Shown here: piece by piece, positions 1 to 5,251 of the stretch
How positions within the stretch are numbered: the first letter of the stretch is position 1
Layout: every line of letters begins with the position of its first letter
Source of the DNA: a bacterium
GTDB lineage: Bacteria; Patescibacteriota; Gracilibacteria; UM-FILTER-43-11
Assembly: GCA_030426875.1 (NCBI GenBank)
Contig: JAUHXI010000108.1
Span: 1 to 5,414 of the forward strand
DNA length: 5,414 nt
Direction of reading: 5' to 3'
Notes under the pieces: generated by a model
What the model was told of the DNA's origin: nothing
The model's database searches: none
What the model saw: only the letters and a program-made list of their open reading frames with translations
Position numbers and translations under genes: made by a program

Positions 1-496
1 AATCTAACTCTTGCACAAAATCGTAGTAATGCAGCTTTGCTGATTCGGGATCATAGCTGATTGCTGCTTTAACTAATGGGTAGAGATCAAAGTAGTAATC
101 GGACAACGCATCCAATTTGGATTCAAGAGGTAGTTCAATTGCGAGATAGTCTTTGTTGTATTTGCGATCGACACTCTCCTTTTTTAGAGCGGATCTGAAA
201 CGGTAAATGTGAGCTTCGTCGATGAATATGGTTCTGAGCATCTTGATGCATTTCTTACTCCATGACTTTAGCTTGGTCTCAAAAAACTCTATTTTTTCAA
301 GCTGGTGCACTCCCAAAGGGCTTTGCTCTATAGATTCTTTTTCATTCAATTCCTCATGATCTTCAAGACTTGAAACAACCGGGATCCTAAAGTCATCCCA
401 ATCCTCACCTCGAATCCAATCCATGATTTCAACGCCTTCTTTAAGGAGGCTGTCAATTTTGAGTAGCGCCTCTCTAACGGACATTTTTAGATGCAT
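1..496 (-). CDS. Hypothetical protein, N-terminal part, runs off the left edge
   Basis: The minus strand is open from the ATG at 496 to the window edge, giving 165 complete codons with no stop; the gene is cut by the edge. A second in-frame ATG at 484 (MSVREALL) is an equally good start because neither has a Shine-Dalgarno sequence, only an A/T-rich leader. The visible protein is soluble, rich in charged and aromatic residues, with no signal peptide or membrane segment. An acidic stretch around residues 45-60 is followed by a predominantly helical, Lys/Leu-rich part (FFETKLKSWSKK, then RFRSALKKESVDRKYNKDY) ending near LHYYDFVQELD. I do not recognise a family and assign no function. The HTH gene on the same strand ends 149 bases upstream, so it probably has its own promoter. 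Confidence 0.75.
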   Translation of the reverse strand, partial: MHLKMSVREALLKIDSLLKEGVEIMDWIRGEDWDDFRIPVVSSLEDHEELNEKESIEQSPLGVHQLEKIEFFETKLKSWSKKCIKMLRTIFIDEAHIYRFRSALKKESVDRKYNKDYLAIELPLESKLDALSDYYFDLYPLVKAAISYDPESAKLHYYDFVQELD

Positions 497-523
497 GTTT
501 TTTGTTTTTAAAATTTTTACTAA

Positions 524-550
524 TTTATAAGCCGACAAAAAAGAAGTCGA
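524..550 (-). promoter_or_regulatory. Candidate promoter of the left-edge gene
   Basis: Reading the minus strand, TCGACT (550-545) and TATAAA (529-524) are separated by 15 bases; the predicted start near 517 would leave a leader of about 20 nt before the ATG at 496. The -10 box is good (5 of 6) but the -35 is weak (4 of 6) and the spacer short. The TCGACTTCT motif at 550-542 recurs upstream of the HTH gene, so it may be a protein-binding site rather than a -35. Confidence 0.3.
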
Positions 551-558
551 TTTTTCTA

Positions 559-578
559 GGTTATTCTAAGGATAATCC
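559..578 (-). promoter_or_regulatory. Small inverted repeat in the upstream region of the left-edge gene
   Basis: GGTTATTC and GGATAATCC fold into an eight-pair hairpin with one G-T wobble, one bulged base and a three-base loop (TAA). It lies between the end of the HTH gene and the candidate promoter of the left-edge gene. There is no T tract on either side, so it is more likely an operator or a chance palindrome than a terminator. Confidence 0.22.
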
Positions 579-645
579 CATTTCTGATTTCTTGTACCGA
601 CATTTAAATCTTAGTTTTAAGACTACTAAAAATCAAGCTTGGTTA

Positions 646-1212
646 TCAGTACTCTGCACTTTGTAATTTCATCTGAAGCTCTCGAATGATCTCTTGTATT
701 TTAGTGAGCTTGTTTTCTTCACGCTGTATTTTAGCACTCTTAAATTTTTCTTCTGCCATGCCGGCTTTGGAGGGATCAAACTTGCGCTTTGAATAATTCC
801 ACCCCCGAAGCTCCGCATAGTCCATCAGCATTCTGTTTAAAGTTAGAATTGCTTTTGGCTTCTCAAAGGGAGCCCAACTCTCATTACTATCTTTCTCTTC
901 TATATGTAGTGACATCTTCTCTACAGAATTTTCCATTTGAGCGAAATGGGCTTCTCTCATGGCTTGCCAATAACTTAAATCACTTTCAGCCATGATCAGG
1001 TTTTCTCTGTAATATTCCCAATCCCGCTCAATCGTTCTTTCAGAAACGACGCCCCATCCCTTTTGATTAGCCATGGCATTGATCTTATCTTGAATGGTTC
1101 TTGTTTTTAATCCTGACTGCTTCATTAAACCAACAAACTCTCTTCGCTCTAAAGCTAAGCTTGCGGGAATGGCTTTTCTACCTGGACTTTGGGGTTGGGG
1201 TGATGGGGGCAT
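646..1212 (-). CDS. Small helix-turn-helix protein with C-terminal coiled coil
   Basis: The frame can be extended to a TTG at 1224, immediately after an in-frame TAA, but the ATG at 1212 is the only ATG and is preferred; this gives 188 residues ending in TGA. A Pro-rich N-terminus (residues 1-16) precedes a helical DNA-binding-like region (about 22-70): LMKQSGLKTRTIQDKI reads as one helical hairpin and VSERTIERDW (56-65) as a recognition helix of the 'VSxRTIxRD' type. The middle part is helical with several Trp and Met. Residues 150-186 are Lys/Glu/Leu-rich and likely form a coiled coil. The layout resembles small phage terminase-like or transposon-associated HTH proteins, but no family is certain. 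A regulator or DNA-binding accessory protein is the cautious reading. The gene lies 108 bases downstream of the zinc-ribbon gene on the same strand, with its own possible -10 box (TAGAAT at 1246-1241). Confidence 0.7.
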   Translation of the reverse strand: MPPSPQPQSPGRKAIPASLALERREFVGLMKQSGLKTRTIQDKINAMANQKGWGVVSERTIERDWEYYRENLIMAESDLSYWQAMREAHFAQMENSVEKMSLHIEEKDSNESWAPFEKPKAILTLNRMLMDYAELRGWNYSKRKFDPSKAGMAEEKFKSAKIQREENKLTKIQEIIRELQMKLQSAEY

Positions 1213-1245
1213 GGTTGATTTCAATTAATAGGATGATTAAATTCT

Positions 1246-1302
1246 ACAGCAAGGCATGAGAAATAGAAGTCGAATGCCCATTATTTTTTTACTTGATGCT
1301 GT
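1246..1302. repeat. Nested inverted repeats between the HTH and zinc-ribbon genes
   Basis: ACAGCA (1246-1251) pairs with TGCTGT (1297-1302), and inside it GGCAT (1253-1257) pairs with ATGCC (1274-1278). On the plus strand the inner stem is followed by a short gap and seven T, but no plus-strand gene ends here and the loop is long (16 bases). On the minus strand it would lie just downstream of the zinc-ribbon gene, without a T tract. It could be a weak 3'-end structure or an operator of the HTH gene. The AGAAGTCGA motif (1265-1273) sits in the loop. Confidence 0.3.
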
Positions 1303-1320
1303 TGAGGTCTAAAGATCAAA

Positions 1321-2064
1321 CTATTCCGGCTCAACTGTAATGAAGACCATGCCTAATGGTGCAGCGAAGTTAACTTTTACTACCTTATTTTGATAGGTTG
1401 TCTTGGTCTCACCGGTTCCTTTTACAGCAAGGTCAGCAAGAGATTGACTAAGCCAGTCTTCGGCCTCCGACCAACCAGGCACAGCATTCATCAAAAAACG
1501 CAATGAAATAGCGCCCATCTCTTCATTATTACTGCCTTCGCCCACAAGGAGCATCAGTGTAGTTTGGCTTATATCGCTTTTGTCTCCAATGATCTCTAGC
1601 GAAGCATGCTCTCCATCACCAAAGTATCGTTCTCTACCATCATCCAATGGCATGTGCTCCATGGGGAAGGCATCACCAAAATAGTTCATCATTTGGTCGT
1701 AACTAATGCCTAGGGTTTTGACCTCTTTGGGCGCCACTTCATTTACTACTTGTTCAGGTGTGGTCTGATTGCTTGTCTGAGGAGCTTGCTCACCTTGTAC
1801 TATCTCATTATTTTGATTGGACGTTTCTGTATCCTGGTTCATTTCAGATGATTGGGACCCTAGGTAAAACACAAAAACCAAAACTCCTACGATTCCAGCG
1901 ATGGCCCATTTTTTATTCTTTTTAAACAAATCAAGTGCCCCACCTGAGTCTGAGCTTACTTCATTGGTCTTGTTAGTTGAGAGGTCCTTTTTACAGTGTT
2001 TACAAAAAATAGCTTCTTTTTGTATGGACTCAGCACAGTATGGACATGGTTTGGTGTTACTCAT
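1321..2064 (-). CDS. Zinc-ribbon protein with one transmembrane segment and an extracytoplasmic C-terminal domain
   Basis: I chose the ATG at 2064 (247 residues) because the protein then begins directly before the zinc ribbon, as is usual for this family. An in-frame ATG at 2100 would add 12 residues rich in Asn and Phe and start right beside a hairpin. Residues 7-24 carry CPYC-X10-CKHC, a classic zinc ribbon of the 'CPYCAExI' type that probably holds one zinc ion. After a polar linker, WAIAGIVGVLVFVFYLG (53-69) is a single membrane helix preceded by KKNKK, which puts the zinc ribbon in the cytoplasm. A Gln/Asn/Thr/Glu-rich linker (70-115) leads to a compact domain of about 125 residues outside the membrane (LGISYDQMMNYFG to the end) that I do not recognise. 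A sensor or envelope-linked role is possible but not shown. The stop is TAG. The gene lies downstream of the candidate small RNA on the same strand. Confidence 0.82.
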   Translation of the reverse strand: MSNTKPCPYCAESIQKEAIFCKHCKKDLSTNKTNEVSSDSGGALDLFKKNKKWAIAGIVGVLVFVFYLGSQSSEMNQDTETSNQNNEIVQGEQAPQTSNQTTPEQVVNEVAPKEVKTLGISYDQMMNYFGDAFPMEHMPLDDGRERYFGDGEHASLEIIGDKSDISQTTLMLLVGEGSNNEEMGAISLRFLMNAVPGWSEAEDWLSQSLADLAVKGTGETKTTYQNKVVKVNFAAPLGMVFITVEPE

Positions 2065-2104
2065 GGTATTAAAGTTATTTGTGAAATAAAATTTATTCAT
2101 TGCA

Positions 2105-2159
2105 ACCTATCATGCGTGATAGGTAGATAGATATTAAAAATTATGTTTAAATCATAATT
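2105..2159 (+). repeat. Two-hairpin repeat, copy 1
   Basis: Hairpin one is ACCTATCA, loop TGCG, TGATAGGT (2105-2124; eight perfect pairs). After 14 A/T-rich bases, hairpin two is AATTATG, loop TTTAAAT, CATAATT (2139-2159; seven perfect pairs). The same arrangement occurs at 5252-5306 in the same orientation, with conserved bases between the hairpins (GTAGA, AATTATGTTT). No T tract follows directly, so this does not look like an ordinary terminator. It lies 40-95 bases upstream of the zinc-ribbon start codon and could affect its expression. Confidence 0.65.
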
Positions 2160-2179
2160 TATGAGCTAGTTTGAATTTC

Positions 2180-2253
2180 AAAAAGGGACTAACCAACTAC
2201 TGGCAGTCCGCATTCACACCGCATGGTGATTCTGTGGCAGTAGGGTTAGCCCC
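2180..2253 (-). terminator. Rho-independent-type terminator of the candidate small RNA
   Basis: On the minus strand GGGGCTAACCCTACTG (2253-2238) pairs with CAGTAGttGGTTAGtCCC (2202-2185): three, six and six pairs, broken by one A-C mismatch and a two-base bulge. The stem is followed at once by TTTTT (2184-2180). The 35-base loop is long for a terminator, but it contains a small CACC/GGTG hairpin that shortens it. Confidence 0.55.
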
Positions 2254-2322
2254 TTGTTGCTCAGAATCACCACAAAAGCAAAAAAATTGCCTGCGGCATG
2301 TATGACTGTGATTACGGACTGC
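2180..2322 (-). ncRNA. Candidate small structured RNA of about 143 nt, family not recognised
   Basis: The minus strand has all parts of a free-standing RNA gene: a good promoter ending seven bases before 2322, a strongly structured body and a terminator ending in T5 at 2184-2180. By hand count the body is about 48% GC, well above its flanks. Three long helices can form. P1 joins the 5' end (GCAGTCCG and TCACA, 2322-2307) to 2218-2203, with 8 + 1 + 5 pairs and two mismatches. P2 is an 11-pair perfect hairpin, TGGTGATTCTG (2272-2262) with CAGAATCACCA (2234-2224). P3 joins the P2 loop (2253-2238) to the 3' tail (2202-2185), giving 15 pairs with one mismatch and a two-base bulge. A small GCAA/TTGC hairpin lies between P1 and P2. 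No long reading frame is present. It is not tRNA, tmRNA, SRP RNA or RNase P RNA by signature, and no reverse transcriptase is nearby to suggest a retron. It could also be a leader of the zinc-ribbon gene 116 bases downstream. Confidence 0.62.
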
Positions 2323-2328
2323 GAGTCA

Positions 2329-2357
2329 ATTATAATTCGGCCTACGTTTAATGACAA
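2329..2357 (-). promoter_or_regulatory. Sigma-70-type promoter of the candidate small RNA
   Basis: Reading the minus strand, TTGTCA (2357-2352; five of six consensus bases) and TATAAT (2334-2329; perfect) are separated by exactly 17 bases. The expected start is near 2322, which is the first base of the P1 helix of the RNA. The T-rich ACTTCTTTTTT (2370-2360) just upstream of the -35 could act as an UP-like element. In a Bacteroidota host the same site reads TTG-N20-TATAATTG, which also fits that group's looser consensus. Confidence 0.65.
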
Positions 2358-2385
2358 CTAAAAAAGAAGTAAGCAGAAGTGGCCC

Positions 2386-2395
2386 CTCGCGCGAG
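2386..2395. promoter_or_regulatory. GC-rich 10-base palindrome upstream of the small RNA promoter
   Basis: CTCGCGCGAG is a perfect palindrome in an otherwise AT-rich gap, centred about 68 bases upstream of the predicted RNA start. Its composition stands out against the surrounding A/T tracts. A binding site for a regulator of the small RNA is possible; nothing else supports it. Confidence 0.25.
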
Positions 2396-2447
2396 AGAGA
2401 AAACATAGGTTTTAATGGTAAAAAAATTTTTTAAAATCAGTACTTTA

Positions 2448-2463
2448 TAGCTTATTTAAGCTA
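2448..2463 (-). terminator. Weak hairpin downstream of the KAP NTPase gene
   Basis: TAGCTT, loop AAAT, AAGCTA forms six perfect pairs 39 bases past the KAP stop codon. On the minus strand a T-rich stretch comes only about 15-25 bases later (after ACTGATTTT, a run of seven T at 2430-2420), so it is at best a weak terminator. Since the hairpin is symmetric it could serve either strand. Confidence 0.3.
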
Positions 2464-2501
2464 AATAAATTCTAACAAACTTTTTTAACTTTTTAAGGTT
2501 T

Positions 2502-3761
2502 TTAAGTGCTAATTTTTTGTAATGCTTGATGTAATTTTGTCACGTCCATAACAGTTGGTTTTTCGCTTTGATTTGGTGATAAAATTGGATTCTTTAAAAT
2601 GGATTCAAGTGATTTTCTTTCTTCTGGCTTGATAGAGGTGTCTATCTCAGTAACACCAGAATATTTAGTGGCGGTATTTTGTTTCATAAAACTTATACCA
2701 TCTCTTAAATTTCTTAGACGATCAAAAGCCTCAGCACCAGAAAAGAGATGTGAGTATCTCATTAGAAGGAAAGTTGCCACAAATAAATACTGAGCTTGAA
2801 TTTCACCGTTGTCATCATCGATTGATTTTCGAGCCTCAGAAGAGATTAGAAGGTTCATGCAATATTGATGTAGACAGTATTTTGCTTTACGTGGCTCACT
2901 TGAGAATTGTTTAAGAAAATTGTTGATATACGCTTTTTGCCTGTCAGTAATTTCAATTCCATATGTATGTAGGATTTCTTCAGTCAGACTTTGAAGTTCA
3001 ACTTTAGGTAAATGATAATAATAGTGAATGATCTTCATCATGTATTCATCTCCATATCCATGATGGAGCCCGTACTTTTTCTCAATCATGCCACTCATTA
3101 CTCTCTTGTCTATCGCTAGCAAAAAAAGTGTATTCTCAACTGATAAAAAGTTTTTTATCCCCTCTAATAATTTAACAGCATTCTCGGGAAGACACCTATC
3201 TAGGTCATCAATAATAATAAACAATTTTGAGGCATTGGCTTTTTTCAAGCCGCCTTCTATTGCCTTCTGAAAATCTGCCTTAAATTCTTTTACGGTGTCG
3301 AGCCACAACTCATGATCTTTATAAATTTTACTCTCTAGGAACTCAAAATCATCCACCACGCTCCGAATATCTAGGTCACTCAAATTTCTCAACAAGCTAG
3401 AACCAATAGCCAATGAGTTTTTTAAAACTTTTTTCCAAATCTTATTTTTTTTATCTATTTTTAAATCTCTCTTAATACTGTTTAGCATTGCGTACAATAG
3501 ATTTTTTCCTTCAGAGTACTCGTAATGCCATGATTCAAAATATACTACGGCTACGTCATGATAATCACTTTTTTTAGATAAATGACTCATTATAAAATGG
3601 AGCATTGTTGATTTTCCACTTCCCCAATTTCCATAAAGACCAAAGGTGTTTGGTAGCTCCATTTTTAGTAATACTCCATCTAACAGATTCTTTGATAGAT
3701 TTTTATAGTTGAATTTGTCTTTAGAAATGTCACTTAAATGCCTTTCAGTTGGTAAATTCAT
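2502..3761 (-). CDS. KAP-family P-loop NTPase
   Basis: A 419-residue protein starting at ATG 3761, with a leader ending TTTTAAAT and no Shine-Dalgarno. Residues 44-52, GNWGSGKST, are the Walker A motif that binds ATP. FESWHYE (75-81) matches the 'FNAWRYE' motif typical of KAP NTPases. LFIIIDDLDRC (180-190) is the Walker B motif in the KAP form, where DDLDRC is diagnostic, followed by the usual LLEGIKNFL and LAIDKRVM segments. Many KAP proteins carry membrane helices inserted between Walker A and B; here only KNSLAIGSSLL (114-124) lies there, too short and polar, so this member is probably soluble. The C-terminal half (about 250-419) is helical without a recognised domain. Family knowledge: the F-plasmid phage-exclusion protein PifA belongs here, and others sit in mobile and defence loci; the mechanism is not settled. 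The gene is divergent from the orphan gene at 3919, with a 157-base gap. Confidence 0.93.
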   Translation of the reverse strand: MNLPTERHLSDISKDKFNYKNLSKNLLDGVLLKMELPNTFGLYGNWGSGKSTMLHFIMSHLSKKSDYHDVAVVYFESWHYEYSEGKNLLYAMLNSIKRDLKIDKKNKIWKKVLKNSLAIGSSLLRNLSDLDIRSVVDDFEFLESKIYKDHELWLDTVKEFKADFQKAIEGGLKKANASKLFIIIDDLDRCLPENAVKLLEGIKNFLSVENTLFLLAIDKRVMSGMIEKKYGLHHGYGDEYMMKIIHYYYHLPKVELQSLTEEILHTYGIEITDRQKAYINNFLKQFSSEPRKAKYCLHQYCMNLLISSEARKSIDDDNGEIQAQYLFVATFLLMRYSHLFSGAEAFDRLRNLRDGISFMKQNTATKYSGVTEIDTSIKPEERKSLESILKNPILSPNQSEKPTVMDVTKLHQALQKIST

Positions 3762-3867
3762 ATTTAAAATTGATTAGAAAACTATTCCCATATAGATTGG
3801 GCAAATTGATCCTAAGTTCATTTAAAGGCGGTAAATTCAAAATGAAGCGCCAGAGTTTGAGTTAATT

Positions 3868-3894
3868 TTAACACAATCTATTTTTTGCTATAAT
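3868..3894 (+). promoter_or_regulatory. Extended -10 promoter of the 211-residue orphan gene
   Basis: TGCTATAAT (3886-3894) is a perfect -10 box with the TGn extension. TTAACA (3868-3873; five of six) lies 15 bases upstream, a short spacer that an extended -10 can tolerate. The predicted start near 3901 leaves a leader of about 18 nt before ATG 3919. The promoter lies in the 157-base gap shared with the divergent KAP gene. I could not pick a convincing KAP promoter, although CCCA/TGGG arms at 3787-3801 make a small inverted repeat in the KAP leader that could be an operator. Confidence 0.6.
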
Positions 3895-3918
3895 TAACGC
3901 AGCAGTAAAATCACCAAT

Positions 3919-4554
3919 ATGTCACTATTAGAATTCATGTTTGGAAATTGGGAGACTCCATCTTATTTTGCAAATTTGGAGATTTTACCTGCAAAATCAG
4001 AATCCAAGTACTTCCTTCAAATTTTTTATACATCAAAAGAAAAGATTGCTCTGTTCCAAGATCCGACCGAAAAGAAAACGAGGCCAAGAATGATGGGTAA
4101 TGCTGTTTGTTGGGAGAATGGCGATAATGAGATTATTGCTGATGCTGAAAGCATTTCTGTTTATCCAGAGTCAAATGATGACTTTGAAACAACAATTAAA
4201 ATCAATGATTTGATGGCTTATTTACTTTATATTGAGAGCAAGCAAATTTATTCACATTGGAGGAAGGAAGAGTTTTTAGAGTTCGCTAAATCTCGCTATA
4301 ATAAGGATTATTTTGATCTCTACTACGGCAAATATGCTGACTCTGATGTGTACAGAAAAAACAATTTTAAAGACGTCCAATTAGGCTTTTCTGATGGGGA
4401 GGGGGTTAAAAAATTTTATGTAGAAAATGAGAGAAAATTGAGATCAAGGCTAATTGAAAAAGGCTCCTTCAGAGACTATAATGTTATTTTTCATCCAAAT
4501 GTAAAAATTTTCTTTAATGTTCAGCGGCTAGAGAGCTCTGATACAGTAGTTTAA
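3919..4554 (+). CDS. Hypothetical protein of 211 residues
   Basis: The ATG at 3919 follows a strong extended -10 promoter by about 25 bases; the frame ends at TAA 4552-4554. The protein is soluble, with no signal peptide, membrane segment or Cys motif. The N-terminal half (about 15-85) looks like a beta-rich domain (YFANLEILPAKSESKYFLQI, then TRPRMMGNAVCWENGD). The middle (about 95-130) is rich in Tyr/Leu/Ile and probably helical (INDLMAYLLYIESKQIYSHW). Residues 130-175 carry many Tyr, Asp and Lys, and the C-terminus returns to beta-like sequence (YNVIFHPNVKIFFNV). I do not recognise a family. It is divergently placed beside the KAP NTPase, so a partner or effector role is possible, but this is inference from position only. 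Confidence 0.82.
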   Translation: MSLLEFMFGNWETPSYFANLEILPAKSESKYFLQIFYTSKEKIALFQDPTEKKTRPRMMGNAVCWENGDNEIIADAESISVYPESNDDFETTIKINDLMAYLLYIESKQIYSHWRKEEFLEFAKSRYNKDYFDLYYGKYADSDVYRKNNFKDVQLGFSDGEGVKKFYVENERKLRSRLIEKGSFRDYNVIFHPNVKIFFNVQRLESSDTVV

Positions 4555-4712
4555 GATAAACTATTTTTTGCCTTAAGTTCCGAATTTACCTTTAGATTTA
4601 AAATTACCTATAGCATATTTTTGAATTTGCGTATGTGATACATTCGATACGTTATTAAATGTGTTTTTTAATGACCAAAATAACTGAAGAATGTTAAAGA
4701 AAGTGCCACATT

Positions 4713-4752
4713 CCACTTACATATTTTAAGCAGCATGATATAGTTTAAGTGG
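4713..4752 (+). promoter_or_regulatory. Candidate promoter of the ASCH gene bracketed by an inverted repeat
   Basis: CTTACA (4716-4721; four of six) and TATAGT (4739-4744; five of six) are 17 bases apart, predicting a start near 4751 and a leader of about 48 nt. The perfect seven-base arms CCACTTA (4713-4719) and TAAGTGG (4746-4752) sit on the -35 and at the start site. In addition, TTTAAGnnGC occurs twice as a direct repeat (4725-4734, 4744-4753). This layout would suit a repressor, but the promoter match is modest. The rest of the 4555-4798 gap shows no gene. Confidence 0.33.
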
Positions 4753-4798
4753 CTTTAATAAGGCCTAAAATATTGAAATACTACTAGTTAAAAAACTA

Positions 4799-5176
4799 AT
4801 GCAAACACAAGTTCTATTATCAATTAAGCCTGAATTTGCTGACAAAATATTTGAAGGCTCTAAAAAGTATGAGTTCAGAAGGACCTTGTTCAAAAGCAAG
4901 AGTGTTAAACGCATTGTTGTTTACGCCTCCTCACCAATACAGAAGGTCATTGGGGAATTTGAAATTGGCGACATAATCACTCAGGGAAAGAATGAAATTT
5001 GGGAGACAACCAAGCAGCACTCTGGAATAGAGAAGGAGTATTTTGATGAATACTTTGAAGGGAAGGCTGTTGCCCATGCCATAAAAATAGTTAACCCAAA
5101 ACGGTATGGCTCACCGTTTTGTTTAAGTGATTTCAATATTAAAACTGCACCTCAGTCGTTTGTTTATCTTGATTGA
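4799..5176 (+). CDS. ASCH (PUA-like) domain protein
   Basis: A 125-residue protein that is almost entirely one ASCH domain. The start VLLSIKPEFADKIFEG followed by KKYEFRR (22-28) is the family signature (SIKPxxAxxIxxGxKxxExRR), with the conserved Gly20, Lys22-Lys23, Glu25 and Arg27-Arg28. VVYASSPIQKVIGEFEI (40-56) forms the core strands, and PQSFVYL near the C-terminus is the typical final strand. It matches the group annotated as 'predicted transcriptional regulator with PUA-like domain' (COG4933), but no separate HTH is visible. ASCH domains resemble RNA-binding PUA folds, and characterised members bind or cleave nucleic acid or hydrolyse modified nucleosides; which applies here cannot be told. 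The ATG follows a TTAAAAAACTA leader with no Shine-Dalgarno. The gene lies 244 bases downstream of the orphan gene on the same strand, probably with its own promoter. Confidence 0.88.
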   Translation: MQTQVLLSIKPEFADKIFEGSKKYEFRRTLFKSKSVKRIVVYASSPIQKVIGEFEIGDIITQGKNEIWETTKQHSGIEKEYFDEYFEGKAVAHAIKIVNPKRYGSPFCLSDFNIKTAPQSFVYLD

Positions 5177-5251
5177 GGAAGAGCTGAGAACAAGAAGAAT
5201 ACTCAAAATTAGGATACAAAAAAATATCTAGAACACATTTTTAATTTTTAT

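Noticed and set aside
610..640. Terminator of the HTH gene (TTAGT/ACTAA)
   Set aside because: Only five A/T pairs with a nine-base loop; too weak to call.
789..995. Plus-strand 68-codon frame
   Set aside because: It lies wholly inside the HTH gene on the other strand and has no promoter or family resemblance.
1213..1224. TTG start for the HTH gene
   Set aside because: It directly follows a stop codon and lacks any supporting site, while an ATG lies four codons further in.
1901..2089. Plus-strand 62-codon frame
   Set aside because: It is antisense to the zinc-ribbon and membrane part of the minus-strand gene; its hydrophobic look mirrors the opposite strand.
2185..2253. Integron attC-like site (CTAACC ... 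GGTTAG arms, about 70 bases)
   Set aside because: The arms do not fit RYYYAAC/GTTRRRY exactly, genes here point both ways with their own promoters, and the element is better explained as the 3' half of the small RNA.
2180..2322. Retron non-coding RNA
   Set aside because: The 5' and near-3' ends pair as in retrons, but there is no AGC-type branching site after the first arm and no reverse transcriptase in the window.
2180..2322. Type III toxin-antitoxin RNA
   Set aside because: There are no tandem repeats, and the downstream gene is a membrane zinc-ribbon protein, not a ToxN-like nuclease.
2417..2436. A/T palindrome AAAAAATTTTTT
   Set aside because: Low-complexity A/T run expected in this AT-rich gap; no further support as an origin or terminator.
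2599..3270. Two plus-strand frames of 60-64 codons
   Set aside because: Both are antisense to the clearly identified KAP NTPase, whose motifs fix the coding strand.
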